Shown in pieces: positions 8,714 to 17,815 of a DNA stretch of 64,000 nt. A program made the translations under genes and the position numbers. Numbering within the stretch: the stretch's first letter is position 1; the number at the start of each line of letters is the position of its first letter. The stretch covers positions 58,810 to 122,809 of the forward strand of contig JAIVHO010000037.1 in NCBI GenBank assembly GCA_020201035.1, in the 5' to 3' direction. This DNA is from Bacteroidales bacterium. Its GTDB lineage: Bacteria; Bacteroidota; Bacteroidia; Bacteroidales; VadinHA17. The notes below the pieces were generated by a model, which did no database searches, was not told the origin of the DNA, and saw only the letters and a list, made by a program, of their open reading frames with translations.

Positions 8714-9125
8714 CGGAGCTATTGATCCTGAAACCATTTCAGGCATATTAAGAACGTCGCAGGAAGATACAGGTGCCGGGGCTCACTCGCTCTTTCTGGG
8801 GCAGGTACGGGCCGATATGGCCGACAAAAGGGAGGTAAGGGCTATAGAGTATTCAGCCTATAAAGAGATGGTTGACAGCGAGGCTGACCGCATCAGAAAA
8901 GTAACAACAGATGCCTTTCCCGATATCAGGGATATTGTGATTGTACACTCCACAGGCATAGTAAAGGCCGGGGAGGTCTCTCTTCTTGTCATTGTCACTG
9001 CCGGTCACCGTGATCAGGCCACAAGGGGTTGCCGGCATGTTCTTGAGCTGATAAAAAGCAGTTATCCCGTATGGAAAAAGGAGCTCTTTGATGATGACTC
9101 CTCGAGGTGGGCCGAGAACCACTGA
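8691..9125 (+). CDS. moaE: Molybdopterin synthase catalytic subunit
   Basis: A 144-residue MoaE that transfers two sulfurs from thiocarboxylated MoaD to precursor Z (cPMP), forming molybdopterin. Motifs: LFLGQVRADM (~28-38), IEYSAYKEMVDSEADRI, HSTGIVKAGEVSLLV and the catalytic/binding lysines in PVWKKELF near the C-terminus. The ATG lies within the end of the protease gene. moaD is adjacent but on the opposite strand, tail to tail with 3 bases between them, which is unusual. No other moa/moe genes are visible. Confidence 0.92.
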   Translation: MDYPSLVNGAIDPETISGILRTSQEDTGAGAHSLFLGQVRADMADKREVRAIEYSAYKEMVDSEADRIRKVTTDAFPDIRDIVIVHSTGIVKAGEVSLLVIVTAGHRDQATRGCRHVLELIKSSYPVWKKELFDDDSSRWAENH

Positions 9126-9128
9126 TCT

Positions 9129-9365
9129 TTATCCACCGGCAAAGGGAGGCATAAAAGCCACCTCATCACCATCCTTCAGCAACACCGTATTCCCGGGTTC
9201 AAGAACCCTGTTTACAGATAGCCTGTAGCTGTACCTGCTGATTGAAGGAAACCTCTCTTCCATTGTTCTCCTGAAACCCTCAAGAGAGCCCTCATACTTA
9301 ATTTCAATGGTGTCATTGCCGGTCTCGTCTGCCAGCACTCCGAAAAACAGAACCTTAATATTCAT
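9129..9365 (-). CDS. moaD: Molybdopterin synthase sulfur-carrier subunit
   Basis: A 78-residue ubiquitin-fold protein ending in FMPPFAGG; the C-terminal Gly-Gly is adenylated and thiocarboxylated to supply sulfur to MoaE. Length and the VLLKDGDEVAFMPPFAGG tail are standard. It is transcribed towards moaE, and hairpin repeat copy 2 lies just upstream of its start. It may be transcribed from polA read-through or its own promoter; none was recognised. Confidence 0.9.
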   Translation of the reverse strand: MNIKVLFFGVLADETGNDTIEIKYEGSLEGFRRTMEERFPSISRYSYRLSVNRVLEPGNTVLLKDGDEVAFMPPFAGG

Positions 9366-9389
9366 CTGTTCGTTTTCTTATTTGTTTTT

Positions 9390-9500
9390 AATCCACCTTC
9401 GCGTTCCGCTTCGGCGGACGAGAGGGTGTGGTTAAATTCCCCGGGGCTTGCCCCGGAAAGATGGGTCCAGGGCTTGCCCTGGGGCATAATACCATTTATT
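9390..9500 (+). repeat. Dispersed triple-hairpin repeat, copy 2
   Basis: A full-length 111-base copy, nearly identical to copy 1. Differences include ATGGGTCC for AAGGGTCC and GCATAAT for GTATAAT. It lies between the 3' end of polA and the 5' end of moaD, both minus strand. Confidence 0.9.
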
Positions 9501-9629
9501 AGGTCAGATGGAATCGCATAAGCATAACAACATTTCTATCATTTAGTCAACCACCGGGGCAGTAAAGATTATCAGCTATATACCGGACTGTCAATGATTG
9601 TCTGTGAGTTGCCGGGCAGTCAGCTAATA

Positions 9630-12449
9630 TCAGTGAGCCTCAAGCCAGTTACTCCCTGCTCCCCATTCAACAATAAGGGGCACTGCCAGTTCAGTGGCAG
9701 ATGACATCTTCTTAAGCACCATTCCCCTGAGAGAGTCCAAGTCGGCATCCGTTACTTCAAAAACCAGTTCATCATGCACCTGCATAATCATCCTGGCATT
9801 AAGACCTGACGCACTGAGTTCCCTGTCAATATCAATCATTGCTATCTTGATAATATCAGCAGCGGAACCTTGTATGGGAGCGTTAATTGCGTTCCGTTCG
9901 GCGTTACTCCTGAGCAATGCGTTTCTGGAATTTATATCCCTTAGCTCCCTCCTGCGTCCGTAAATAGTTGTAACATAACCCCTCTCCCTTGCTTCTCCTA
10001 TGCACCTGTCCATATACTCTTTTACTCCAGGATAACTCTCAAAATAGCCATCTATCAGCTCTTTTGCCTCTGAGCGACTGATATTTAGACGCTGTGAAAG
10101 ACCGTAGGCTGAGATACCGTATATAATACCAAAGTTGGCTGTCTTGGCCTTTGCCCTCATCTCTCTGGTTACCTCGCGGGGATCAACACCAAAAATCTTT
10201 GATGCAGTGGCAGAGTGAATATCCACCTCCCCCATAAAATCATCAATCATCGCCCTATCGCCGCTTAAATGAGCCATCAGTCTCAGTTCAATCTGGGAAT
10301 AGTCGGCAGCAAAAAACCTGTAGCCACCGGCAGGGATAAATGCTTTTCTGATCTCCCTGCCCCGTTCATCCCTTACCGGGATATTCTGAAGATTGGGATT
10401 GTTTGAGCTAAGTCGTCCCGTTGCCGCCACCGCCTGGTTATATGAGGTGTGAATTCTGCCGGTAGCCTGGTTTACCAGTGCCGGAAGTGCCTCCACGTAA
10501 GTTGAGAGCAGTTTTTTCAGACCCCGGTACTCCAGCACTTTACCAACCACCGGGTGTCTGTGTGTGAGTCGCTGCAGTACCTCCTCGTTGGTTACAAACT
10601 GTCGCGTTTTAGTCTTTCTGGCCTTATCATCCAGCTTTAGCTTAAGAAAAAGAACATCCCCAAGCTGTTTTGGTGATGAGATATTAAACTCTGTTCCTGT
10701 AAGAGCATAAATCTCCCTTTCAAGAGCAATAATATCGGTTCGTAAATCTTCCGCAACTGCCGTGATCTCTCCACTGTTTATCTCTACTCCATGCCGTTCC
10801 ATCCTTGCCAGCACAGGAATAAGAGGCATTTCAATCCTTTGTGCCAGGTCACTCAGGTTCATCTCTTCAAGCATCTTCCCAAACACTCCGGCAAGCTGCC
10901 AGGTAACATCAGCGTCTTCCACTGCATACTCACATACCAGTGTGGGATCAACAGATCTCATGCTCTTCTGGCCCTTTCCTTTCTCACCTATCAGGGACTC
11001 TATCGGAACGGGTTTATATGAGAGATAGTTTTCCGAAAGGAGGTCCATATTATGACGCATATCCGGTTCAATCAGGTAATGGGCGATCATCGTATCAAAC
11101 AGTGGTCCCCTGACCTCAATGCCGTAACCCGCCAGCACCTGGATATCATACTTCAGGTTCTGGCCTGTCTTAGTGATATTTTCATCTTGCAGAAGGGGTA
11201 TAAAGGGCTTCAGCATTTCCGCGGCCTCCTCCTTCTCTTCAGGTATCCACACAAGGTATCCCTTCCCCTTCTCCCATGAAAAGGCAATGGCTACCAGTGA
11301 GGCCTCAAGGGGGTTGATGGATGTTGTCTCAGTATCAAAGCAGAAATTGTTTAGTTGTGACATCCTCTCTGCCAGAGCTGCTGCCTCATTTTTTTCCATG
11401 ATAAGGGTATACTCATGAGGAGTGCTTTCGATATCAGCTGCCTGAGAAACCTTCATACCTCTCTCCTGGGAGCCAAAAAGAGAGCCCTGCTGCGGACCCG
11501 GCGATGATTCCATGGCTGTCCCGGCATCGCTGTCCCCTTCACCATGTTCATCCCCGGTAATTGTGTTGCTTAAGGGAAGCTTTGATGCCATTGACCTGAA
11601 CTCCAGCTCTTCATATATACTCCTTAACTTACCGGCATCAGGCTCACCCCTCAGCATATTCTCCTCACTGAACTCAACGGGCACCCCCGTTTCAATGGTA
11701 ACCAGCCGTTTTGAAAACAGCAGCTTTTCACTGTACTCCCTGATAACCTCCTGCTGCTTACCTTTCAATTCATCACTTCTCTCTATAAGGTTTTCAACCG
11801 ATCCAAACTGAGCTATCAGTTTTCGGGCGGTTTTTGGACCTATGCCCGGAGCTCCGGGCACGTTATCTGCCGTATCACCCATCAGGGCCAGAACATCAAT
11901 CACCTGCAGCGGCTCCTGAACCATAAACTCACTCTTTACCTCCCTTACACCCCATATATCGGCACCGCCACCGGCCCGTGCAGGTTTATATATCAGCACA
12001 TTATCCCGTACCAGCTGAGCAAAGTCCTTGTCGGGGGTCATCATATAGGTAACGAAACCCCTCTCCGAGGCCTGCCATGCTATTGTTCCTATTACATCAT
12101 CAGCCTCAAAGCCATCAACCTGCAGGATCGGTATCCCGAAACCTTCCAGAATAGATTTGATATACGGAACCGCCAGTTTAATATCCTCGGGGGTCGCATC
12201 CCTGTTAGCCTTGTATTCGCTGTATATAACGTGCCTGAAGGTAGGAGTAGGCGGATCAAAGGCAACTGCTATATGAGAGGGGTTCTGCTTCTGCAGCAGC
12301 TCCTCCAGGGTAAGCAGAAAACCGAAAATGGCGGAAGTATTCATTCCCCGGGAGTTGATCCTGGGGTTTTTTATAAAAGCATAATAGGATCTGTATATCA
12401 ACGCATAGGCGTCTAAAAGAAACAGTTTCTTTCCGGGTCTTTCCTGCAT
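9630..12449 (-). CDS. polA: DNA polymerase I
   Basis: A 939-residue PolA for gap filling, primer removal and repair. Domains in order: 5'-3' exonuclease/FEN (about 1-290, with LLDAYALIYRSYYAF and the H3TH segment GIGPKTARKLI), 3'-5' exonuclease with intact acidic residues (FDTETTSINPLEA, ~372), and the family A polymerase. Polymerase motifs: A DYSQIELRLMAHL, B AKTANFGIIYGIS, C MQVHDELVFEV. An acidic, low-complexity linker separates the first two domains. It shares a minus-strand run with queD upstream (28 bases). Confidence 0.97.
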   Translation of the reverse strand: MQERPGKKLFLLDAYALIYRSYYAFIKNPRINSRGMNTSAIFGFLLTLEELLQKQNPSHIAVAFDPPTPTFRHVIYSEYKANRDATPEDIKLAVPYIKSILEGFGIPILQVDGFEADDVIGTIAWQASERGFVTYMMTPDKDFAQLVRDNVLIYKPARAGGGADIWGVREVKSEFMVQEPLQVIDVLALMGDTADNVPGAPGIGPKTARKLIAQFGSVENLIERSDELKGKQQEVIREYSEKLLFSKRLVTIETGVPVEFSEENMLRGEPDAGKLRSIYEELEFRSMASKLPLSNTITGDEHGEGDSDAGTAMESSPGPQQGSLFGSQERGMKVSQAADIESTPHEYTLIMEKNEAAALAERMSQLNNFCFDTETTSINPLEASLVAIAFSWEKGKGYLVWIPEEKEEAAEMLKPFIPLLQDENITKTGQNLKYDIQVLAGYGIEVRGPLFDTMIAHYLIEPDMRHNMDLLSENYLSYKPVPIESLIGEKGKGQKSMRSVDPTLVCEYAVEDADVTWQLAGVFGKMLEEMNLSDLAQRIEMPLIPVLARMERHGVEINSGEITAVAEDLRTDIIALEREIYALTGTEFNISSPKQLGDVLFLKLKLDDKARKTKTRQFVTNEEVLQRLTHRHPVVGKVLEYRGLKKLLSTYVEALPALVNQATGRIHTSYNQAVAATGRLSSNNPNLQNIPVRDERGREIRKAFIPAGGYRFFAADYSQIELRLMAHLSGDRAMIDDFMGEVDIHSATASKIFGVDPREVTREMRAKAKTANFGIIYGISAYGLSQRLNISRSEAKELIDGYFESYPGVKEYMDRCIGEARERGYVTTIYGRRRELRDINSRNALLRSNAERNAINAPIQGSAADIIKIAMIDIDRELSASGLNARMIMQVHDELVFEVTDADLDSLRGMVLKKMSSATELAVPLIVEWGAGSNWLEAH

Positions 12450-12477
12450 ATCATCTCTTATTATTCATCATCTCTTG

Positions 12478-12927
12478 TTATTCATTATCAGATGCATACC
12501 ACTCTGCATATGAAGTAGCCGTTTCATAAAGCTTTACACTGAAAAGGGTAATATCAGGGGGTAGAAGAGGTTTTAGCCTGGCAGCTATATCGGCTACAAG
12601 ATTTTCACATGTGGGCTGATAATCTGATACCAAAAGGTTGCCGAAAGCCCTTCTCAGTGCTTCAATACGCTCATTGCTATCGGTACCGCTGATCAGCACC
12701 GTATGATCAAAAATATCCACTATATTCTTTTTTACGATCCTCTTCAGGTCACCGAAGTCGATCACCATCCCTTTCTTCGGATCACCCTTTTTTTCTGAAG
12801 GTTTCCCTGAGATAGTAACGAACAACCTGTAGGAGTGACCGTGGACATTACGGCACGGTCCGTCATAATCAACAAGGGCATGAGCCATTTCAAACCCGAA
12901 CTCCTTTGTTACTCTGATAATGCTCAT
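12478..12927 (-). CDS. queD: 6-carboxytetrahydropterin synthase / PTPS family
   Basis: A 149-residue tunnel-fold enzyme of the 6-pyruvoyl-tetrahydropterin synthase family. In bacteria it usually acts as QueD, turning dihydroneopterin triphosphate into carboxytetrahydropterin for queuosine. Visible residues: zinc-binding histidines in EMAHAL and HGHSY, the catalytic Cys in PCRNVHGHSY, and the C-terminal glutamate in VKLYETATSYAEW. No other que genes are near, so a folate/biopterin role cannot be excluded. It has its own -7 element at 12950-12957. Confidence 0.85.
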   Translation of the reverse strand: MSIIRVTKEFGFEMAHALVDYDGPCRNVHGHSYRLFVTISGKPSEKKGDPKKGMVIDFGDLKRIVKKNIVDIFDHTVLISGTDSNERIEALRRAFGNLLVSDYQPTCENLVADIAARLKPLLPPDITLFSVKLYETATSYAEWYASDNE

Positions 12928-12949
12928 GGTATCTTTATTTGGTTACATG

Positions 12950-12957
12950 CAAAAATA
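12950..12957 (-). promoter_or_regulatory. -7 element for queD (and polA)
   Basis: TATTTTTG on the minus strand, 23 bases before the queD start. Confidence 0.6.
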
Positions 12958-13040
12958 ACCATTTAGGGCGAGTTTTACCGGTGCCGGTTCAATTATAAGA
13001 GTATTATCTGTTTAAATGTTATCAATGGTAACTTTTTAAC

Positions 13041-13048
13041 TATTTTTG
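13041..13048 (+). promoter_or_regulatory. -7 element for the DEAD-box helicase gene
   Basis: TATTTTTG, 13 bases before ATG 13062, divergent from the queD promoter. Confidence 0.6.
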
Positions 13049-13061
13049 CACGATTATTTGA

Positions 13062-14321
13062 ATGAATATGAATTTTGAACAATTTGGACTGAACGGGGAG
13101 ATCCTCGATTCGATATCATGGATGGGATTCAAGGATCCAACACCCATACAGCTGCAGGCTATACCAGAGATTATGGCCGGCAGGGACATTATAGGCTGCG
13201 CACAGACCGGCACAGGCAAAACGGCAGCCTTTCTGCTTCCGGTGATGCACAAGCTCACGGCAGGTGTAAGAAAAAATATATCGGCACTGATAATTGTGCC
13301 CACCCGTGAACTCTCGATACAGATTGATCAGCAGATTCAGGGACTTGGATATACAATGGGCGTTACCTCCTGTCCTGTTTACGGGGGCGGGGATGGTGAC
13401 GACTGGGATGTTCAGAAAAAGGCTCTGACCAGCGGAACCGATATAATCGTTGCCACCCCGGGAAAACTTATCTCCCATCTCAATATGGGATATGTTGATT
13501 TCTCGGAACTACGCTACCTTATTCTTGATGAAGCCGACAGAATGCTTGATATAGGTTTTCTGGATGATATCCTCAAGATTATCTCCAACATTCCTGAAAA
13601 GCGTCAGACCCTGATGTTCAGTGCTACCATGGCTCCTAAGATCAGGTCTCTTGCAGGAAAAATACTTTCATCACCGGCCGAGATAAATATTGCCATGTCA
13701 AAGCCGGCCGAGGGAGTGCTGCAGGCAGCCTATCTGGTGTACGAACCACAAAAGGCAGCGCTGCTAACCCATCTGGTGGCAGACAAGCCTGAATACAGCA
13801 GTATACTTATATTCAGTTCCACCAAGAAAAAGGTTACAGAGATTGCCCGCACCCTCAAAAAGAGTTGCCGCGAAACGGAGTGGATCTCGTCGGACCTTGA
13901 TCAGGGAGAACGGGAAGAGGTGCTTCTGAGGTTCAGGGCGCGGAGAACCAGGATTCTGGTTGCAACAGATGTGCTGAGCAGGGGTATTGATATTAAGGAT
14001 ATCAACCTGATTATCAACTACGATGTGCCTCAGGATGCTGAGGATTACGTGCACAGGGTTGGCCGTACAGCAAGAGCCGAAACCACCGGTGTTGCACTTA
14101 CATTTATCAGTCCTGACGATATGTACAGTTTCAACCAGATTGAAAAACTGATTGACCAGACTGTTTATAAGATAGCCCCTCCTGCAGCGATTGGTGAAGG
14201 GCCTGAATGGAAAGTACCTGAAAAGAGAAACGGCTTCCGTAACAAGGCAGGCGGCAAAGGACGGCAGCAGGGACGCTCAGGTTCAGGCAGAACGGGCAAC
14301 AAGGGAACGCGAAACAGTTAA
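13062..14321 (+). CDS. DEAD-box RNA helicase
   Basis: A 419-residue ATP-dependent RNA helicase of the RhlE/SrmB type. All core motifs are present: Q motif (FKDPTPIQLQAIP), motif I AQTGTGKT, Ia PTRELSIQ, II DEADRML, III SAT, V ATDVLSRGIDI and VI HRVGRTARA. A basic, Gly/Arg-rich tail (from about residue 380) probably binds RNA. Likely roles are ribosome assembly or cold adaptation; the exact subfamily is not resolvable by eye. The start could be ATG 13062 or 13068. Confidence 0.93.
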   Translation: MNMNFEQFGLNGEILDSISWMGFKDPTPIQLQAIPEIMAGRDIIGCAQTGTGKTAAFLLPVMHKLTAGVRKNISALIIVPTRELSIQIDQQIQGLGYTMGVTSCPVYGGGDGDDWDVQKKALTSGTDIIVATPGKLISHLNMGYVDFSELRYLILDEADRMLDIGFLDDILKIISNIPEKRQTLMFSATMAPKIRSLAGKILSSPAEINIAMSKPAEGVLQAAYLVYEPQKAALLTHLVADKPEYSSILIFSSTKKKVTEIARTLKKSCRETEWISSDLDQGEREEVLLRFRARRTRILVATDVLSRGIDIKDINLIINYDVPQDAEDYVHRVGRTARAETTGVALTFISPDDMYSFNQIEKLIDQTVYKIAPPAAIGEGPEWKVPEKRNGFRNKAGGKGRQQGRSGSGRTGNKGTRNS

Positions 14322-14509
14322 CGCAGCAAATGACGGTCACCGGAACCTGCCGCAACAGGCATACCGGGCAAGTACAAAGGGGGGGGCCGGGAACAATTAA
14401 TATGGTCAGAGTCTGTTGTTGCCGCTGTAAATGAACAAATATCATATTCTGATACTTATAGATATAGAATTAATTGATTAAAATTGTGTCCACAAATAAT
14501 TTAAATGAT

Positions 14510-16147
14510 ATGAACGGTTCCATAATGACACTTCCGGGTCTTCTGGAAGAGACATCGGTAAAATATGGCCACAGGCCCGCTTTTGCCTTTGTGGGGGAGA
14601 AGGGATTTACATACAGTGAATTCAGAATCCGTGTATATGCCCTTATAGCCTGGCTTGAGAAGATGGGGATTAAGCGGGGCGACCGTGTGGCAATCCTGAG
14701 TACCAATATGCCTAACTGGCCTCTTGTATACTTTGCAGTTACCTCAATGGAATGTATTGTTGTTCCTATTCTGCACGACTTTAGTGAGGAGGAGATCGAA
14801 AATGTGCTTTTACACTCGGAGACTGAAACAATCTTTGTTTCCTCAACCCTTGAAAAGAAGCTGAAAGATAATAAAGCGGGACTGAAAAACCTTATCCGCA
14901 TAGAGGATTTTACTGTTATCAGGTCCCAAAATGAACCTGAAGCTTTCTCTGAAACCTCGACTCCCGAGGAGGTATACAACAGTAACCCGGATGATCTGGC
15001 AGCGATAATCTATACCTCGGGTACAACTGGTAAATCCAAAGGGGTGATGTTAACCCATATGAATGTCTGTTCCAATGCCGTCGCAGGTAAAAAGATACAG
15101 GAGATCAATGAGAATGACCGTTTTCTTTCGGTTCTTCCTCTTTCACATACCTTTGAGAATACCATTGGAATGTTGATTCCGGTAATGAGCGGTTCTGCCG
15201 TTTACTATCTTACCAAGCCACCTACGGCACCGGTACTTCTTCCTGCACTCAAAGAGATCAGACCTACACTGATGCTTGCCGTACCCCTTATTATTGAAAA
15301 AATATATTTTAGTTCTGTCAGACCCAAACTGACGGGAAGTGCTTTTCTTAAAACATTATATGGTATAGCCCCATTCCGCAAGGTGCTTCATAAAGCTGCA
15401 GGCAAAAAACTTATGGAGACCTTTGGCGGTGAGGTAAAATTCTTTGGGATTGGCGGAGCCAAACTTAACTTCACTGTTGAAAGATTCCTTAAAGAGGGCA
15501 AGTTTCCCTATGCCATCGGTTACGGTTTAACCGAAACCTCTCCTCTGCTGGCAGGCGCCGGACCAACAGAAACAGTGCTTGAGTCAACAGGTAGAGCAGT
15601 TGTAGGTACAGAGCTTAAAATCAATGACCCTGACCCAAAGACCGGCGAAGGCGAGATCTGGGCTAAAGGCCCCAATATCATGAAGGGATACTACAAAGAG
15701 CCTGGTCTTACAGAAGAGGTGCTGACACCTGACGGATGGTTCAGAACAGGCGATCTGGGTCTGTTCAATAAAGAGAACAAGCTATTTATCAAGGGACGGC
15801 TTAAGAATGTAATCATTGGAGCCAGCGGAGAGAACATCTACCCTGAAGAGATTGAATCAATGATAAATAATTTCAAGCATGTTGCTGAGTCACTTGTAAT
15901 TCAACAAAAGGGGAAACTTGTTGCACTGGTGCACATCAACCGCGAAGAACTGGAAGCCAAATACCAGGATATGCGGGATGAGATGAACCGTATTGTTGAA
16001 GAGAAGATCAATGAGATACTGGAGGAGTTACAGTCACAGATAAACATGAGGATAAGCAAATTCGCAAGAATACAGAAAGTTGTTCTGCAGCCTGACCCGT
16101 TTCAGAAGACAGCAACACAAAAGATCAAGCGGTATCTGTATTATTAG
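14510..16147 (+). CDS. AMP-forming long-chain acyl-CoA ligase
   Basis: A 545-residue adenylate-forming enzyme activating a carboxylic acid (probably long-chain fatty acid) with ATP and CoA. Motifs: P-loop-like A3 YTSGTTGKSKGVM, GYGLTETSP (A5), WFRTGDLG (A7) and GRLKNVIIGASGENIYPEEIE (A8). The chosen start MNGSIMTLPGLLEE begins just before the domain; the track's TTG at 14474 would add 12 residues. The C-terminal lysine of the family may be that in QKIKRYLYY. It is monocistronic and ends before a strong bidirectional hairpin. Confidence 0.88.
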   Translation: MNGSIMTLPGLLEETSVKYGHRPAFAFVGEKGFTYSEFRIRVYALIAWLEKMGIKRGDRVAILSTNMPNWPLVYFAVTSMECIVVPILHDFSEEEIENVLLHSETETIFVSSTLEKKLKDNKAGLKNLIRIEDFTVIRSQNEPEAFSETSTPEEVYNSNPDDLAAIIYTSGTTGKSKGVMLTHMNVCSNAVAGKKIQEINENDRFLSVLPLSHTFENTIGMLIPVMSGSAVYYLTKPPTAPVLLPALKEIRPTLMLAVPLIIEKIYFSSVRPKLTGSAFLKTLYGIAPFRKVLHKAAGKKLMETFGGEVKFFGIGGAKLNFTVERFLKEGKFPYAIGYGLTETSPLLAGAGPTETVLESTGRAVVGTELKINDPDPKTGEGEIWAKGPNIMKGYYKEPGLTEEVLTPDGWFRTGDLGLFNKENKLFIKGRLKNVIIGASGENIYPEEIESMINNFKHVAESLVIQQKGKLVALVHINREELEAKYQDMRDEMNRIVEEKINEILEELQSQINMRISKFARIQKVVLQPDPFQKTATQKIKRYLYY

Positions 16148-16208
16148 AATCAACCATCGCAGAAAAGAGCAGGGGCACACGTCAATCAGCAGTTGACCCC
16201 GTAATATA

Positions 16209-16250
16209 CAACAGAGGCTCCTTTTTAATAAGAGGAGCCTCTGTTGTTAT
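16209..16250. terminator. Bidirectional stem-loop between two convergent genes
   Basis: CAACAGAGGCTCCT and AGGAGCCTCTGTTG form a perfect 14-bp stem around a 10-base loop. It is placed between the 3' ends of the acyl-CoA ligase and the M48 protease gene. The T tract is short on both sides. Confidence 0.8.
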
Positions 16251-16267
16251 AATGAATAATCTCTGTT

Positions 16268-17203
16268 TCAAAACTGCTCAAGGATGGAGATCCTTTTTGA
16301 TATGGGCGGATGAGTAGCAAAAAGTCCGGCCAGGGATACTTTCTTTTTTTCCCCGGGATTCTCAATAAACATCTGGGCCACATCCTTTCTCTTTACAGCC
16401 TCAATAACAGGGTCACCCGATACTTTCCTGAGCGCTGAAGCCAGCGAGTGAGGTTTCCTCGTCAGTTCAGCCGCACCTGCATCAGCCAGATACTCCCGTT
16501 TGCGGGAGAGGGCAAACCTGAAAAGGGTCGTCAGAAGCCATCCAATCCCAGCCAGGGCTATAATAATGATAATGGCCGGGCCGCTGTTCTTATTCCTGCT
16601 ACGGCCTCCTATGGCCCCAAAACGAAGAGATCTGAGAAGGCCTTCAGTAATAAATGCAAATATCCCCACAAAAATTATGGAAATAATCAGCAGTCTGACA
16701 TCCCGGTTGCGTATATGTGTCATCTCATGCGCTATCACAGCCTCAAGCTCATCATCATCAAGTCTTTCAATTATACCTCTTGAGAGAGAGATTGTATAGG
16801 TTTTGCTGCTTATCCCGCTTGCAAATGCATTGAGGCTGTCATCCTCAATTATATTGACTGCCGGCATCTTCATACCTGCGGTCATGGCAACATTCTCAAC
16901 CAGGTTATATACTCTCTTGTTCGCTTTCCTTTCGAGCGGACGGGATCCGGTAGCCTTCTGGATCATTGCAGTATGTGAGAGCCATGCGATTATAAACCAG
17001 ATGATAACACCTGCTGTTATCCATGGGAATACCGAAAGGAAGCCCGTTACAGGATCAGGATTCGTACCATCCCCTGAACTGGTGTTCCAGATAATAAAAA
17101 AGACAAACACTAGACCGAAGAGTACCAGCGGAAAGAGTATCAGCAGCAATACCGAGTTTACATTATTTCTCCAGACCTGCGTCTGGAGGCCTACATATTT
17201 CAT
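16268..17203 (-). CDS. M48 family membrane metalloprotease (HtpX-like)
   Basis: A 311-residue zinc metalloprotease of the inner membrane. Two N-terminal helices are followed by the catalytic motif VIAHEMTHIRNRD (~158-170, HExxH), a further hydrophobic pair, and the third ligand in REYLADAGAAEL. It resembles HtpX-type quality-control proteases. It lies 12 bases downstream of lemA; LemA plus M48 is a recurrent pair in bacteria and the two are surely one operon. Confidence 0.9.
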   Translation of the reverse strand: MKYVGLQTQVWRNNVNSVLLLILFPLVLFGLVFVFFIIWNTSSGDGTNPDPVTGFLSVFPWITAGVIIWFIIAWLSHTAMIQKATGSRPLERKANKRVYNLVENVAMTAGMKMPAVNIIEDDSLNAFASGISSKTYTISLSRGIIERLDDDELEAVIAHEMTHIRNRDVRLLIISIIFVGIFAFITEGLLRSLRFGAIGGRSRNKNSGPAIIIIIALAGIGWLLTTLFRFALSRKREYLADAGAAELTRKPHSLASALRKVSGDPVIEAVKRKDVAQMFIENPGEKKKVSLAGLFATHPPISKRISILEQF

Positions 17204-17215
17204 CTTGTTCCTTTT

Positions 17216-17779
17216 CTAACTGAAACTGGCAGATGGCGGCTCTTCCATCTCTACCCGGCGTTCACCGAGATCAAACATGGGCTCCTTACTGAAACCAAAC
17301 ATACCCGCCACAATATTGGAAGGGAAGGATTCAACGGCCACATTAAGCTCTTTGGTTGCAGAGTTAAAAAATCTCCGTACGGCGGCAAGCTTATTCTCCA
17401 CATCACTTATCTCCTCCTGCAGATTCAGGAAGTTCTGATTAGCCTTAAGGTCAGGATAAGCCTCCACTGCAACCTTAATTCCACCAAGGGCCCCTGAAAG
17501 CTGTGATTCAGCAGCAATCTTTTCATTGATTGTACCGGCATTCATAGCCCTGGCTCTGGCCTCTGTTACCTCGGTAAGCAACTCCTTTTCATGCTTCATA
17601 TAGCCTTTAACTGCATCCACAAGCTGTGGAATCAGGTCATGACGCTGCCGAAGCTGCACATCGATATCAGCAAAAGCATTCTCCCTGTTATTCCGCAATC
17701 TGACAAGCCTGTTATAGGCGCCGATAAGGAAAAATGCAAGAACTGCGACAATAATAATAACAATTAGTAGTCCACTCAT
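17216..17779 (-). CDS. lemA: LemA family protein
   Basis: A 187-residue protein with one N-terminal membrane helix (residues 3-21) and a helical, mostly periplasmic/cytosolic bundle. The signature NRLVRLRNNRENAFADIDVQL and RHDLIPQLVDAVKGYMKHE are hallmarks of LemA. The C-terminus ends FDLGERRVEMEEPP plus a short tail. The biochemical role is unknown. It is first gene of a two-gene unit with the M48 protease. Confidence 0.93.
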   Translation of the reverse strand: MSGLLIVIIIVAVLAFFLIGAYNRLVRLRNNRENAFADIDVQLRQRHDLIPQLVDAVKGYMKHEKELLTEVTEARARAMNAGTINEKIAAESQLSGALGGIKVAVEAYPDLKANQNFLNLQEEISDVENKLAAVRRFFNSATKELNVAVESFPSNIVAGMFGFSKEPMFDLGERRVEMEEPPSASFS

Positions 17780-17815
17780 TTTGAATAGTATTTATAACCT
17801 TAAAAATAGGAATAT

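Noticed and set aside
14131-14445. ORFs around the helicase 3' end (both strands)
   Set aside because: Shadows of the Gly/Arg-rich tail; compositional artefacts.
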